A stretch of 51,999 nucleotides of DNA from an uncultured Ruminococcus sp. (lineage in GTDB: Bacteria; Bacillota; Clostridia; Oscillospirales; Ruminococcaceae): assembly GCA_945877315.1 (NCBI GenBank), contig CAMCRP010000016.1, forward strand, positions 1 through 51,999, given 5' to 3'. Shown one piece after another: positions 1-8,460 of this stretch. The translations under genes and the position numbers were made by a program. Under the pieces are notes generated by a model. The model did no database searches. It saw nothing but the letters and a program-made list of their open reading frames with translations, and was not told the DNA's origin. Every line of letters begins with the position of its first letter. Position 1 is the first letter of the stretch.

Positions 1-1843
1 AGCCCTGGAGATATTCAACACCCTTATCCGCCAGATAGGACGCCATTTCTTCGGTTTCAACGCCCTCCGCAACTATCTTTGCATCAATAGCTTTGAGCAT
101 ATTTATGACCGAGGAAAGAAGCCGCTCCGCCTTTTCGGAAGCATTTTCCCCGAAGGCGGGCCAGATAAGGCTTTTGTCTATCTTAACAAGGTCGTAGTGA
201 ATTTTCGTTATCTGTGCAAGATTGGAATAGCCTGTGCCGAAGTCGTCCATAGAGAAGCTGAACCCCTTCTGACGCAGTGCGGTAATGTTGCTTTTCAGAT
301 TGGTTTCCGACCCGATAACGGCAGTTTCGGTTATCTCCAGATTGAGGAAGGACGGGGAAATGCCATGCTGTCTGACGATATTTTCCAGACGCTTGTCCAG
401 ATCGGGAGCCGACGCCTGCAGTCCCGAAAGATTGACCTCAATATATTCAAGCTTTTCGGAAACCGTCCTGCTTCGTTTTGCAAAATCCGCAACCTGCTCC
501 ACAACGCAGTCACCTATCTTGAAAATAAGCCCCTTCTGCTCTGCAATGGGAATAAATTCCTCGGGGGAGATGTAGCCCAGCTCCGAAGTTGACTTCATTC
601 TGATAAGTGCTTCGCAGGAGTGGTATGTGCCGTGCTCGGTGCTGTATATGGGCTGATAGTACATTTCAAAGCCGTTTGTTTCGGTGGCTTCAATAAGGAG
701 CTGTTCTATCCTGTCACGGCGTTTTTTCCGTCCGACGATATCCTCGTTAAGGAAAACCACATTATCTGCGGGGGTTTTGTCGGAGGTTATGAAGCTCATA
801 AGGCCGTAAGCCTCGTCGGGATTTTCGGCGTATTTCCGAAGATCCATCACGCTTATTCTGACATTCACCTTTAGCTGTGAGGATTTGTCCTCCCAAAGGC
901 AGCGGTCGAGATAGGCTGCGGTGTCCGCTGCGGCAGCTTCCGAGGCTGACATAAAGAAGCTGAGTGTACTTGTCTGTGAGCGGAAAGCCGACTGATGTGT
1001 CTCCTTTTTTATCTTTTCGGCGACATATGCCAGTGCCTTGTGTCCGATATCATGACCGAAAATGCTGTTTATTTCCGAATAATTGGTGCAGGTGACGTTT
1101 ATCAGAAACATGGGCTTTTTGGTTTCATAGTTTTCCGACATTACCCGATGAAATGCCACACGGCTGAAACAGCCCACCTCCGTATCAAAATTTTCCCTCT
1201 GATTTTCAAAGGAGAAATAGACCGACAGCACCATAAGCGAAAGTCCGATACCCGAAAGCAGCAGCGTCGGGAAGAACAGCTGTATCAGCGTAAATGCAAA
1301 CATTATGCAAACACCCAGCTGAATGGAAATCCTCTGCGCCTTGTTCAGGTTGTCATTTTTGACAATTGAGATTATCAGCGCAAACAGTGCATATAACGTT
1401 GCGCAAATATACACAGGCGTAACTATCATTCCGTATGAATAAACGCCAACATTGCTGACAAAATAGTCAATATCGCCGAAGATTATGAAAAACAGCGAGG
1501 TCAGCAGCGGAAGCGTACAGGGGATAAGCTGACCTTTTTCAAGCCGTTTCTGATTTCGGCTGAGCATTAGCACATAAATGAAGTAGGTGAACGCCACGGC
1601 AATAATGCTGAAAATGAACAGCTGGTGCATAAGCTTGTTAAGCCATTCGGGGACGGTGTTCATATGCGTTATGGTGTATACGGTGGAAATATCGAAGCAA
1701 AGGTTTGCGGCAGTCAGTCCCACAAGTATTTTGAAGCTGCGTGTGGAAATCAGCTTTAAATGGGGCGTTTTGATATAGTCCGCCGTTATCATTGCGAGAA
1801 TAAGCAGGGCAGCTATCTGAAATCTTATGTTTACTTCAAACAA
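1..1843 (-). CDS. Membrane GGDEF(degenerate)-EAL protein, probable c-di-GMP phosphodiesterase, C-terminus cut by window edge
   Basis: The reading frame is open from a TTG at 1843 to the window edge, 614 codons. The TTG follows a GGGGGG ribosome site 6 nt upstream and starts 15 nt after the asnS stop, so the gene is the last visible member of the asnS operon. About 200 N-terminal residues form several hydrophobic membrane segments. A GGDEF-like domain follows whose active-site motif is lost: SQTST stands where GGDEF would be. The EAL domain looks intact, with CEALIRM, IEVNLSG, the metal-binding DDFGTGYS and VEGVE motifs. I infer a membrane c-di-GMP phosphodiesterase in which the GGDEF domain is regulatory at most. 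The first in-frame ATG is 19 codons further in. Only the last few dozen residues of the EAL domain should be missing. Confidence 0.85.
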   Translation of the reverse strand, partial: MFEVNIRFQIAALLILAMITADYIKTPHLKLISTRSFKILVGLTAANLCFDISTVYTITHMNTVPEWLNKLMHQLFIFSIIAVAFTYFIYVLMLSRNQKRLEKGQLIPCTLPLLTSLFFIIFGDIDYFVSNVGVYSYGMIVTPVYICATLYALFALIISIVKNDNLNKAQRISIQLGVCIMFAFTLIQLFFPTLLLSGIGLSLMVLSVYFSFENQRENFDTEVGCFSRVAFHRVMSENYETKKPMFLINVTCTNYSEINSIFGHDIGHKALAYVAEKIKKETHQSAFRSQTSTLSFFMSASEAAAADTAAYLDRCLWEDKSSQLKVNVRISVMDLRKYAENPDEAYGLMSFITSDKTPADNVVFLNEDIVGRKKRRDRIEQLLIEATETNGFEMYYQPIYSTEHGTYHSCEALIRMKSTSELGYISPEEFIPIAEQKGLIFKIGDCVVEQVADFAKRSRTVSEKLEYIEVNLSGLQASAPDLDKRLENIVRQHGISPSFLNLEITETAVIGSETNLKSNITALRQKGFSFSMDDFGTGYSNLAQITKIHYDLVKIDKSLIWPAFGENASEKAERLLSSVINMLKAIDAKIVAEGVETEEMASYLADKGVEYLQG

Positions 1844-1858
1844 TAATATCCCCCCACG

Positions 1859-3247
1859 TTAATAAATGCTGCCTGTTGTCCTCGGGAACGGAATTACATC
1901 ACGGATATTCGAAACGCCCGTAACGTACATTACCAGACGCTCAAAGCCCAGACCGAAGCCTGCATGCTTTGCGCCGCCGAACCGACGAAGATCGAGATAC
2001 TGCGAATAATCCTCGGGGGACATTCCCGTTTCCGTCATTCGCTGAATGAGCAGGTCAATACGCTCCTCACGCTGACTTCCGCCGATAAGCTCGCCAACTC
2101 CCGGGACAAGCATATCCATGGCGGCAACGGTTTTCCCGTCCTCGTTAAGGCGCATATAGAACGCCTTTATCTCCTTTGGATAGTCGGTGACAAACACGGG
2201 CTTTCCGAAGATTTTTTCGGTAAGATAGCGTTCATGCTCGGTCTGCAGATCGCAGCCCCAGCTTACCTTGTAATCGAAATTATCGTTGTTTTTCTCAAGA
2301 ATTTCAACGGCGTCCGTATATGAGATATGTCCGAAATCCGATTCGCTGACAGCCTTTAAGCGGTCAAGAAGCTCTTTATCATAGAACTGATTGAAGAATT
2401 TCAGCTCCTCGGGACACTTTTCCATGACAGTGCGGATAAGATACTTCATCATTTTTTCGGCTAATTCCATATCGTCGGAAAGGTCGGCAAAGGCTATCTC
2501 CGGTTCAACCATCCAGAATTCTGCGGCGTGACGCTGAGTGTAGGACTTTTCCGCTCTGAAAGTGGGACCGAAGGTGTAAATTTTGCCGAACGCCATTGCC
2601 ATACATTCGCCCTCTAACTGTCCCGAAACGGTAAGGCTTGCCTTTTTGCCGAAGAAGTCTGCGGAATAGTCGGTTTCGCCGTTTTCCTTGGGGGCAAATT
2701 GGTCGGGAGTGAGTGTCGTTACCTGAAACATTTCTCCCGCACCCTCGCAGTCGCTGGCGGTGATGATAGGCGTGTGTGCGTACACAAAGCCCTCATTTGC
2801 AAAAAATTCGTGGATTGCCTGCGCCAGCACGGAGCGCACTCTGAACACCGCACCGAGAGTATTTGTCCTCATTCGCAGATGGGTCATGCTTCTGAGAAAT
2901 TCAAGGCTGTGGGCTTTTTTCTGTAACGGATAATCGGGTGAGGACGCACCCTCCACGGTTATCTCACGGGCATGAAGCTCAAAGGGCTGCTTTGCCTCGG
3001 GGGTCAGGGTAAGCGTTCCCTTTACGGAAACTGCGGCACCCACATTAAGCTTGGACGCTTCGGCGAAATCCGCCATGCTGTCCTCGGCGATTATCTGGAG
3101 ATTATTAAAGCAGCTGCCGTCGTTTATAGTCAGAAAGCTGATATGCTTTCCCGTTCTTACGGACTTTACCCAGCCGCAAACGGTGAGCTCTTTATCTGCA
3201 AATTTTTCCTTATCCGCAAATATCAGGCGGAGTTCGGTTCGTTTCAT
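1859..3247 (-). CDS. asnS: Asparagine--tRNA ligase
   Basis: Class IIb aminoacyl-tRNA synthetase that charges tRNA-Asn in the cytoplasm. From the ATG at 3247 the protein has 462 residues, the usual AsnS length. The N-terminal OB-fold anticodon-binding domain carries LTVCGWVKSVR and SFLTINDGS. The catalytic core shows class II motif 2 (FRAEKSYTQRHAAEF) and motif 3 (GFGLGFERLVMY), ending in IRDVIPFPRT as in AsnS rather than AspS. The frame is open for nine more codons upstream, but AAGGAA lies 8 nt before the ATG at 3247, and that ATG begins one base after the stop of the FkbM gene, so I chose it. It is the third gene of the bPH-FkbM-asnS-EAL operon. No T-box precedes it. Confidence 0.97.
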   Translation of the reverse strand: MKRTELRLIFADKEKFADKELTVCGWVKSVRTGKHISFLTINDGSCFNNLQIIAEDSMADFAEASKLNVGAAVSVKGTLTLTPEAKQPFELHAREITVEGASSPDYPLQKKAHSLEFLRSMTHLRMRTNTLGAVFRVRSVLAQAIHEFFANEGFVYAHTPIITASDCEGAGEMFQVTTLTPDQFAPKENGETDYSADFFGKKASLTVSGQLEGECMAMAFGKIYTFGPTFRAEKSYTQRHAAEFWMVEPEIAFADLSDDMELAEKMMKYLIRTVMEKCPEELKFFNQFYDKELLDRLKAVSESDFGHISYTDAVEILEKNNDNFDYKVSWGCDLQTEHERYLTEKIFGKPVFVTDYPKEIKAFYMRLNEDGKTVAAMDMLVPGVGELIGGSQREERIDLLIQRMTETGMSPEDYSQYLDLRRFGGAKHAGFGLGFERLVMYVTGVSNIRDVIPFPRTTGSIY

Positions 3248-3248
3248 T

Positions 3249-4349
3249 TTAAACATTCCTTTCGTTGACCGCATACAAATTGGTTTCCCATGCGGGGATA
3301 TATAAATGATGCCTTACATAAAGCTTTAAATTCGGGTTAATGCTGTGGACAAGCAGGGGCAGGCTGAAAATGTCCTCGTTGCGGTGATAGAGGGCACATT
3401 CCAGAGAAGCCCCCGCAGCAAGGGCGTTTTTGCAGCCGTTCAAAGCTTCCTTTTCCGCACCCTCCACGTCCATTTTCAGGATAACATTTTCGTCGGGTTC
3501 GGGGATAAGGTCGTCGGCTGCCAGAGCCGCAGTTTCAACGCCGTTTTCGGAAATATCACGAAGCCTTGCCGCCATAGACTGCCGCCCCGCCTTATTCAGA
3601 AAATACAGGGTAGTGCTTTCGCTCCATGCGGCGGCGTTGAAGATGTTCACATTGGCAAGCTCGGCGGTGTTTTTTTGCAGCTTTCGGAAATTTCGTCGGT
3701 CGGGTTCAAGGGCGTAAATTGCCTTGTAGCCGTCCTTTGCGGCGAAGGTGAAATCAAGGGCAGTGTCCCCGTCATATGCGCCCATATCCACGAAAACGCT
3801 GTCCCTTGTAATGGGGATAAGTCGGTCGTATATCTCGCTTCTGTCGGTGGTGCAGGCGGACAGATAGTCTATTTTTCCGCTTATTTTGAAATTTATAATG
3901 TCCGCATATACCCTTTTTGACGTATCATCTGCAAGCATATCGTAAACCGACTGAATTTCCTCGGCATGGCGCAGACAGTAGTCATAATCGAACAGTTCGC
4001 CGCTTTCATCGGGAACAACGGGAACATCGGGGGCTAACAGCGTGTGTTTCCCCGCAATCTCAAAAATCCTGTCATACAAGCTTTGATAACCCGCCGCAAA
4101 CGCAAGGACAACCACAAATTCGTCTATCAATTCCTCAATATGGGACAGCTTGTGCACTAAATGTCCCTCGAAATAATGTCCCCTGACAAACTCGTCGCTG
4201 GCGAAAAATCCCGCCGCGGCAATGCCATGCTTCTCAAAGGCGGACAGTATTTTCAGCGCACCGTCCCCCATGCCGTAGATGAAGATGGGTAGGTCGGTTT
4301 TTTTGAGAAAGTCCCAGGAGGACTGCTTTTCGGTGATAAAATCAAGCAT
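3249..4349 (-). CDS. FkbM-family SAM-dependent methyltransferase
   Basis: About 366 residues from the ATG at 4349. The C-terminal half is an FkbM-type methyltransferase domain: VFVDMGAYDGDTALDF is the SAM-binding glycine loop, YALEPDRRNFRKL the acidic end of strand 2, and VILKMDVEGAEKEAL the family signature. The N-terminal 150 residues contain a nucleotide-fold-like IFIYGMGDGALKIL segment, as in proteins combining a small Rossmann-like domain with FkbM. The start overlaps the end of the upstream PH-domain gene (ATGCTTGA contains both signals), implying translational coupling; the frame itself extends further upstream inside that gene. FkbM enzymes methylate sugars, glycolipids or small molecules, and the substrate cannot be told here. 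Its place directly before asnS, with a 1-nt gap, is unusual. Confidence 0.85.
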   Translation of the reverse strand: MLDFITEKQSSWDFLKKTDLPIFIYGMGDGALKILSAFEKHGIAAAGFFASDEFVRGHYFEGHLVHKLSHIEELIDEFVVVLAFAAGYQSLYDRIFEIAGKHTLLAPDVPVVPDESGELFDYDYCLRHAEEIQSVYDMLADDTSKRVYADIINFKISGKIDYLSACTTDRSEIYDRLIPITRDSVFVDMGAYDGDTALDFTFAAKDGYKAIYALEPDRRNFRKLQKNTAELANVNIFNAAAWSESTTLYFLNKAGRQSMAARLRDISENGVETAALAADDLIPEPDENVILKMDVEGAEKEALNGCKNALAAGASLECALYHRNEDIFSLPLLVHSINPNLKLYVRHHLYIPAWETNLYAVNERNV

Positions 4350-4764
4350 CGCCGTCACCGTCGTTATCGAAGAATCCGCAGTCGGCGTCATGATTGTGGA
4401 CATCTCCCACCATATCTCTGCCCCTGATGCTGTAACGGTCACGCTGTGCTTCAATAAGCTCGTCCATCTTGTTCATCAGGGCACGGGGAGCCTTGACGGA
4501 TTTTATTTCGTTCTGGGGAGTGTCCACGTCCTTGACGTTTACGACAATAGTTCCGCAGCCGAAAATACGCTGTCCAAAGGGAAGGACCAGCTTTTTGTCA
4601 ATGACCCTGTAAAGGTCGAATTCGTCCTCCACAACGTTGAAAAAGCCTTTTCTTGTGATGAATTTCTTTTCCGTCAGAAAATATCTTGTAAATGAAATGG
4701 GAAGCCCGAAAATAGTGCGTTTTTTATCCGTCCAGATGTAATCAAAATCTGCCTTCATAGCCAT
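4342..4764 (-). CDS. Small bacterial PH-domain (bPH) protein, first gene of the asnS operon
   Basis: A 140-residue protein. The segment YFLTEKKFITRKGFFNVVEDEF, followed by VIDKKL and IFGCGTIVVNVKDVD, has the beta-strand pattern of bacterial pleckstrin-homology (YdbS/YdbT-type) domains. There is no membrane segment and no signal peptide. The C-terminal 25 residues are polar and rich in Asp, Asn and His (ending DNDGDGDA), possibly disordered or metal-binding. I chose the ATG at 4764 because AAAGGA lies 9 nt upstream; the longer open frame would run through the promoter. It is the promoter-proximal gene of a four-gene operon. Its cellular role is unknown. Confidence 0.75.
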   Translation of the reverse strand: MAMKADFDYIWTDKKRTIFGLPISFTRYFLTEKKFITRKGFFNVVEDEFDLYRVIDKKLVLPFGQRIFGCGTIVVNVKDVDTPQNEIKSVKAPRALMNKMDELIEAQRDRYSIRGRDMVGDVHNHDADCGFFDNDGDGDA

Positions 4765-4801
4765 TACCGTCCTTTCGATGTGTCTGTTTCTATTTACCTT
4801 A

Positions 4802-4830
4802 ATTATAACACAGTGCACTCGAAAGGTCAA
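4802..4830 (-). promoter_or_regulatory. Sigma-A promoter of the bPH-FkbM-asnS-EAL operon
   Basis: On the minus strand TTGACC, a 17-nt spacer and a perfect TATAAT lie about 40 nt upstream of the first start codon. This is the only strong promoter seen for the four-gene operon. Confidence 0.85.
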
Positions 4831-4845
4831 GAACTTTAATTTAGT

Positions 4846-4930
4846 ATTGAGAGTTGAGTGTTGAGTTTAATGTGAAAAGTGGAAAGTGGAGAGTGGAGTT
4901 TTTTTAGTGTTTAGTGTTGAGTTGAATGTG
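4846..4930. repeat. Heptamer-phased intergenic repeat, copy 1
   Basis: Degenerate 7-nt units in a row: GTTGAGA/GTTGAGT types, then GTGAAAA-GTGGAAA-GTGGAGA-GTGGAGT, then GTGTTTA/GTGTTGA types. It lies between the terminator of the transglutaminase-like gene and the asnS-operon promoter. The same unit family recurs at 6287, 10772, 38604 and 42818. Confidence 0.75.
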
Positions 4931-4932
4931 CA

Positions 4933-4965
4933 CAAAAACGGCGGAAGGTGTATTTCCCTTCCGCC
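4933..4965 (-). terminator. Intrinsic terminator of the Fn3/transglutaminase-like gene
   Basis: A 9-bp stem GGCGGAAGG/CCTTCCGCC with an 8-nt loop is followed on the minus strand by GTTTTTG. It lies just after the stop codon at 4971. Confidence 0.85.
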
Positions 4966-4970
4966 AAAAA

Positions 4971-6266
4971 TTATCCGAAATATTCCTGGATCACATATCC
5001 ACGGTACTGATTGTCCTCATTTTCGGAAAGACCGTCGCCGATATGGGGGTCAAAGTCGTACCATTTGCCGTTTAACTGTATCTGACACCAGAAATGCTGC
5101 TGACCGCTTGTGCGGACACCTCTGGGAACTCTTATATCAAAGCCCACATATTCCATCATGGCATAGCAGCAGAATGCCCAGGTCGCACACTGACCCTCGC
5201 CCTTCTCCATTATCTGCCAAACGTTTCTGTTGCCGTTGATCTTGGTAATGTCGTCCTGATAATTGCCGTGAGAATTTACCTCGGTGAGTATCTTGTCGAA
5301 CTTCTCGTAATTGCTCATATCGGCGGTTATCCACTTGTTTATGTACTTCTGAGTAAGCTCGTACTCCTCGCCCCTGACAACAGCGGTGGGTTTAAGGGTA
5401 AGCGCATTAACGTAAGCCTCGGCAGAGATAGTCTGCTTGGGCATGGAGAAATCGCTGTAAATCTTCTTTCCGTCCTTTACCTTGTATGTCCTTACCACGA
5501 AGGTGCGCTGCTTGTCATTCTTTATAGCCACGGGTTCTGACGCTGTACTATCGCTCTTTTTAAGCAGTGCAAAGCCTTTATTCTTGATATCGGCTGCGGT
5601 GGGATATGAACCCCATGAGCGGTATTCCTTGTTCAGATAATAAAGCTCGTAACCGCTTGCGTCCTTCTGCGCAGACTTCCAGGTGATATTGCAGCTTGTT
5701 CCGCTTGAAGCAAGTACAAGCTTCGGTGCTCCCGCTGTGGTGGAGAAGGAAACATATTCCGTGCTGAGGACCTTGTCATTTGAATTGAATGCTCTCAGGC
5801 AGAATTTGTAGGAGGTGTCGGGGGAAAGTCCCGTCAAGGTGTGGGAACTGCCAGCAGAAAATTTCTCCCAAAGACCGTACTTGTTTTGACTTGCCACATA
5901 CATATAAGCCTTGTAATATTTTGCCTTGCTGTTGGCTTTCCATTGCAGACTGGCGGTGGTTCCCGTTGTGGCTGTGCAGGTCAGCTTTTTAACGGTGTTT
6001 TTGCTTGATTTGGAAGATGTTGTCTTGGTAGTCTTGCTTGGTTTTACGGTGTAGACATACACTCCCGTGTCGCTGTCCAATACAAAGTTATTCGGGTCAA
6101 AAACGAAGGTTTCCACTTCTTCGACGACTTCCTCCTCAACTTCAATGTCGTTCCAAACATAGTAAGCATCAGCCTCAATATTTGCCGAGGGCAGAGAAAG
6201 AGCTGTCCCCGCAGCCACCGCAAAAGCAGAAACGGCAGCCAAAATTTTCTTACCTATCCTTGTCAT
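4971..6266 (-). CDS. Secreted protein with two Fn3-like domains and a transglutaminase-like (papain-fold) domain
   Basis: About 431 residues from the ATG at 6266, which follows GGGG by 7 nt. An N-terminal signal peptide (MTRIGKKI then an Ala-rich hydrophobic core, about 33 residues) sends it across the membrane; no lipobox or LPXTG anchor is visible. A short Glu/Val-rich and Thr/Ser/Lys-rich linker leads to two fibronectin type III-like domains (roughly residues 80-170 and 175-280). The C-terminal domain has a complete transglutaminase-like triad: Cys360 in GQCATWAF, His391 in QQHFWCQI, Asp404/406 in YDFDPHIGD. Such domains in Clostridia are usually secreted proteases or cross-linkers; the activity here is not predictable. 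The gene is downstream of pepV on the same strand, separated only by a repeat, so it may be read through from the lrgAB-pepV promoter. Confidence 0.85.
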   Translation of the reverse strand: MTRIGKKILAAVSAFAVAAGTALSLPSANIEADAYYVWNDIEVEEEVVEEVETFVFDPNNFVLDSDTGVYVYTVKPSKTTKTTSSKSSKNTVKKLTCTATTGTTASLQWKANSKAKYYKAYMYVASQNKYGLWEKFSAGSSHTLTGLSPDTSYKFCLRAFNSNDKVLSTEYVSFSTTAGAPKLVLASSGTSCNITWKSAQKDASGYELYYLNKEYRSWGSYPTAADIKNKGFALLKKSDSTASEPVAIKNDKQRTFVVRTYKVKDGKKIYSDFSMPKQTISAEAYVNALTLKPTAVVRGEEYELTQKYINKWITADMSNYEKFDKILTEVNSHGNYQDDITKINGNRNVWQIMEKGEGQCATWAFCCYAMMEYVGFDIRVPRGVRTSGQQHFWCQIQLNGKWYDFDPHIGDGLSENEDNQYRGYVIQEYFG

Positions 6267-6286
6267 ATTATTACCCCTTTCAAAAT

Positions 6287-6385
6287 AATGTGAAGAGTGG
6301 AAAGTGAAAAGTGAAATTAACTTAACACTCAACACTTATAACTTAACACTAATAAATCCACTTTCCACTTTTCACTTTACACATT
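6287..6385. repeat. Heptamer-phased inverted repeat, copy 2, at the pepV stop codon
   Basis: The left arm starts AATGTGAAGAGTGGAAAGTG and the right arm ends in its near reverse complement (CCACTTTCCACTTTTCAC then TTTACACATT); the centre holds AACACTC/AACACTT units. The pepV stop (6374-6372, read as GTAAAGTGA on the minus strand) lies inside the right arm. Confidence 0.75.
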
Positions 6386-7751
6386 CAACCATAGCGTCCG
6401 CATACATAGCTGCCTGCATAACAAGCTCTTTTATGGGCACAAACTCGTCAGCCCCGTGCATATGATAATCTGTGTTGCCAAGCTCTGCGCCGAATGCCAC
6501 GCCGCCCTTAATGTTATGGACATATGTGCCGCCGCCGATAGCAAGACAGCGTCCCTTTTCGCCTGTGTGCTTTTCGTAAACGGCAAGGAGAGTGCGGATA
6601 AAATCGCTGTTTTCATCGGTGATATGGGGTTCATCGCCCATACTGTTTTCGATTTTACAGCCGAATGTCGAAAATGCCCTTTCCTCTGCCGATTTGACTT
6701 CCGCAAGGGTCAGGCAGGTGGGGAAACGCACGTCAAGAGTGCCTTTCAGGTGTCCCTCGGACATTTCAAAAATGCTGAAAACTGAGGTCAGCGAACCCGA
6801 TTTTTCGTCGGAGCATTTCAGACCGAGAGAGGTACCGTCCGTTTCACCCATGGGGAAGATTTTCAGTATCTCGGAAAGCTTTTTTGCCTTCTCGGACTTG
6901 CCGTCGGAAATTTTGACGAGAAGCCCCATAAGCCCCACAATGGCGTTTATGCCGCTTTGGGGTGTGGAGGCGTGGGCGGAGCGTCCCTTTGCGGTGATTA
7001 TGCCATTGCCCGTTACGGTAAATTCAACGCCGCTATTGTCCTCGGAAATTGCCTTGCGTGCGGCTTCAACGAAATCACTTTTGATGACCGCCTCTGCCGA
7101 TTCGGGAACGGCATTTGCCACCGTTCCGCCCTTTACGGAGATGATGAAGTCGTCCCCATTTTCGGGAACATCTCCCCCAAAGAAGGAGCGGAGCATTCCC
7201 TTTTCAATGTTGATAACGGGAAATGAACCGTCGGGGGTGAAAACCATTTCGGGATAGCTTTCGCACTTTTCGTAATGCTCAAGGTCGGCAGAACCGTTTT
7301 CCTCGTTCGTTCCGAAGATAATGCGTATTCCCTTTTTCAGGGGAATTTTCTGCTCCTTGACTGCATAAAGGGCGTACAGGGCAGCCATAGCGGGACCCTT
7401 GTCGTCAATTGCACCTCGCCCGATAATAACGTCCCCCGAGCGGGTACATTCAAAGGGCGGATATGTCCAGCCGCTGCCCGACGGAACAACGTCCAGATGA
7501 CAGAGGACAGCCAGACCGACACCCTCTGCGCCCTCGGGGATATACTCGGCTGTTCCCACGTAATTATCAAAATTTTTCACGGAAAAGCCCATTCCCTCGG
7601 CAATTTCAAGGGCGGCTTTCAAAGCGTCCGCACAGGGCTTTCCGAAGGGTGCGTTTTTCTCGGCATTTCCCATAACGCTGGGGATTTTTATGAGCTTTGA
7701 AATACTGTCAAGCATTTCCTCCGTGTGGTTTTCGATGAAGGTTTTAAGCAT
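6372..7751 (-). CDS. pepV: M20 family dipeptidase (PepV / Sapep type)
   Basis: A 459-residue cytoplasmic di-zinc metallopeptidase of the M20 family, PepV branch, which hydrolyses dipeptides and some tripeptides. The metal and catalytic residues of the family are visible: His85 and Asp87 (CHLDVVPSG), Asp117 (IDDKGP), Glu150/Glu151 (TNEENGS), Asp174 (PDGSFP) and His432 (YHMHGADEF). The central lid domain contains GRSAHAS. It starts at an ATG with AGGA 9 nt upstream, directly after the lrgB stop, so it belongs to the lrgAB operon. The last codons and the stop fall inside a heptamer repeat. A co-transcribed peptidase and LrgAB pair could mean recycling of cell-wall or peptide material; that is inference. 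Confidence 0.93.
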   Translation of the reverse strand: MLKTFIENHTEEMLDSISKLIKIPSVMGNAEKNAPFGKPCADALKAALEIAEGMGFSVKNFDNYVGTAEYIPEGAEGVGLAVLCHLDVVPSGSGWTYPPFECTRSGDVIIGRGAIDDKGPAMAALYALYAVKEQKIPLKKGIRIIFGTNEENGSADLEHYEKCESYPEMVFTPDGSFPVINIEKGMLRSFFGGDVPENGDDFIISVKGGTVANAVPESAEAVIKSDFVEAARKAISEDNSGVEFTVTGNGIITAKGRSAHASTPQSGINAIVGLMGLLVKISDGKSEKAKKLSEILKIFPMGETDGTSLGLKCSDEKSGSLTSVFSIFEMSEGHLKGTLDVRFPTCLTLAEVKSAEERAFSTFGCKIENSMGDEPHITDENSDFIRTLLAVYEKHTGEKGRCLAIGGGTYVHNIKGGVAFGAELGNTDYHMHGADEFVPIKELVMQAAMYADAMVECVK

Positions 7752-7767
7752 AAAAATCTGTCCTTTC

Positions 7768-8460
7768 TCAGCTTATTATTAACGCAAATAATGTTGTCAT
7801 AATTCCCGAAATGCCGATGGCGATACCCGACATTGCACCCTCCGTTTCACCAATTTCGATGGCCTTTGATGTGCCGAGAGCGTGGCTGCAGCTGCCTATG
7901 CCGATACCCACAGCAACGGGGTTTTTGATACGGAAAAGCTTGATAAGATAGGGTGCTGCGATGGCTCCCGTAACGCCCGTTATCATTACCGCTGCGACTG
8001 TCACGGGGACGATCCCGCTGTGCTGTTCGCTGATACCCATGGCAATAGGCGTGGTGACAGACTTTGGCATTACCGAAACCATAAGCCGTTCATCGACTTT
8101 AAGCAGTTTACATAAAAGATAAACGCTGCCCATGGACGCCGCAGATGCCGCCGAACAGCCCACCAGAACGGGCAGCAGATTTTTCCCGAGAATTTCCCGC
8201 TGACGGTAGATGGAAACCGCCAGACAAGCCGTTGCGGGGGCAAGAAGCATTGCTATCATATCGCCGCCCTTGTTGTAATATTCCAAGGGAACGTCCAGAA
8301 TTGCCACAATTGCTATGACTATTGCCGATGCGATAACTACGGGATTTGCCAGGGGAGTTTTCAGCTTTTTATTCAAGAAAACGCCGAAAATATACGCCGC
8401 CGTCGTTATGGTCAGCCCGAAAAAGGGGGACTGATAGATGCTGTTTAAAAACTCGTTCAT
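7768..8460 (-). CDS. lrgB: LrgB/CidB-family membrane protein
   Basis: A 230-residue polytopic membrane protein with about seven hydrophobic segments and the LrgB/CidB/YohK signature: SVMPKSVTTPIAMGISEQ, then VTGVTGAIAAP and GIGSCSHALGTSKAIEIGETEGAMSG. LrgA/LrgB pairs affect murein hydrolase activity and, in several Gram-positive bacteria, pyruvate uptake. The start codon overlaps the lrgA stop (ATGA), the usual arrangement for this pair. pepV follows immediately. Confidence 0.93.
   Translation of the reverse strand: MNEFLNSIYQSPFFGLTITTAAYIFGVFLNKKLKTPLANPVVIASAIVIAIVAILDVPLEYYNKGGDMIAMLLAPATACLAVSIYRQREILGKNLLPVLVGCSAASAASMGSVYLLCKLLKVDERLMVSVMPKSVTTPIAMGISEQHSGIVPVTVAAVMITGVTGAIAAPYLIKLFRIKNPVAVGIGIGSCSHALGTSKAIEIGETEGAMSGIAIGISGIMTTLFALIIS

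Noticed and set aside
4846-4930. Heptamer repeats considered as a CRISPR array
   Set aside because: Units are only 7 nt, degenerate and without unique spacers; no cas genes are present.
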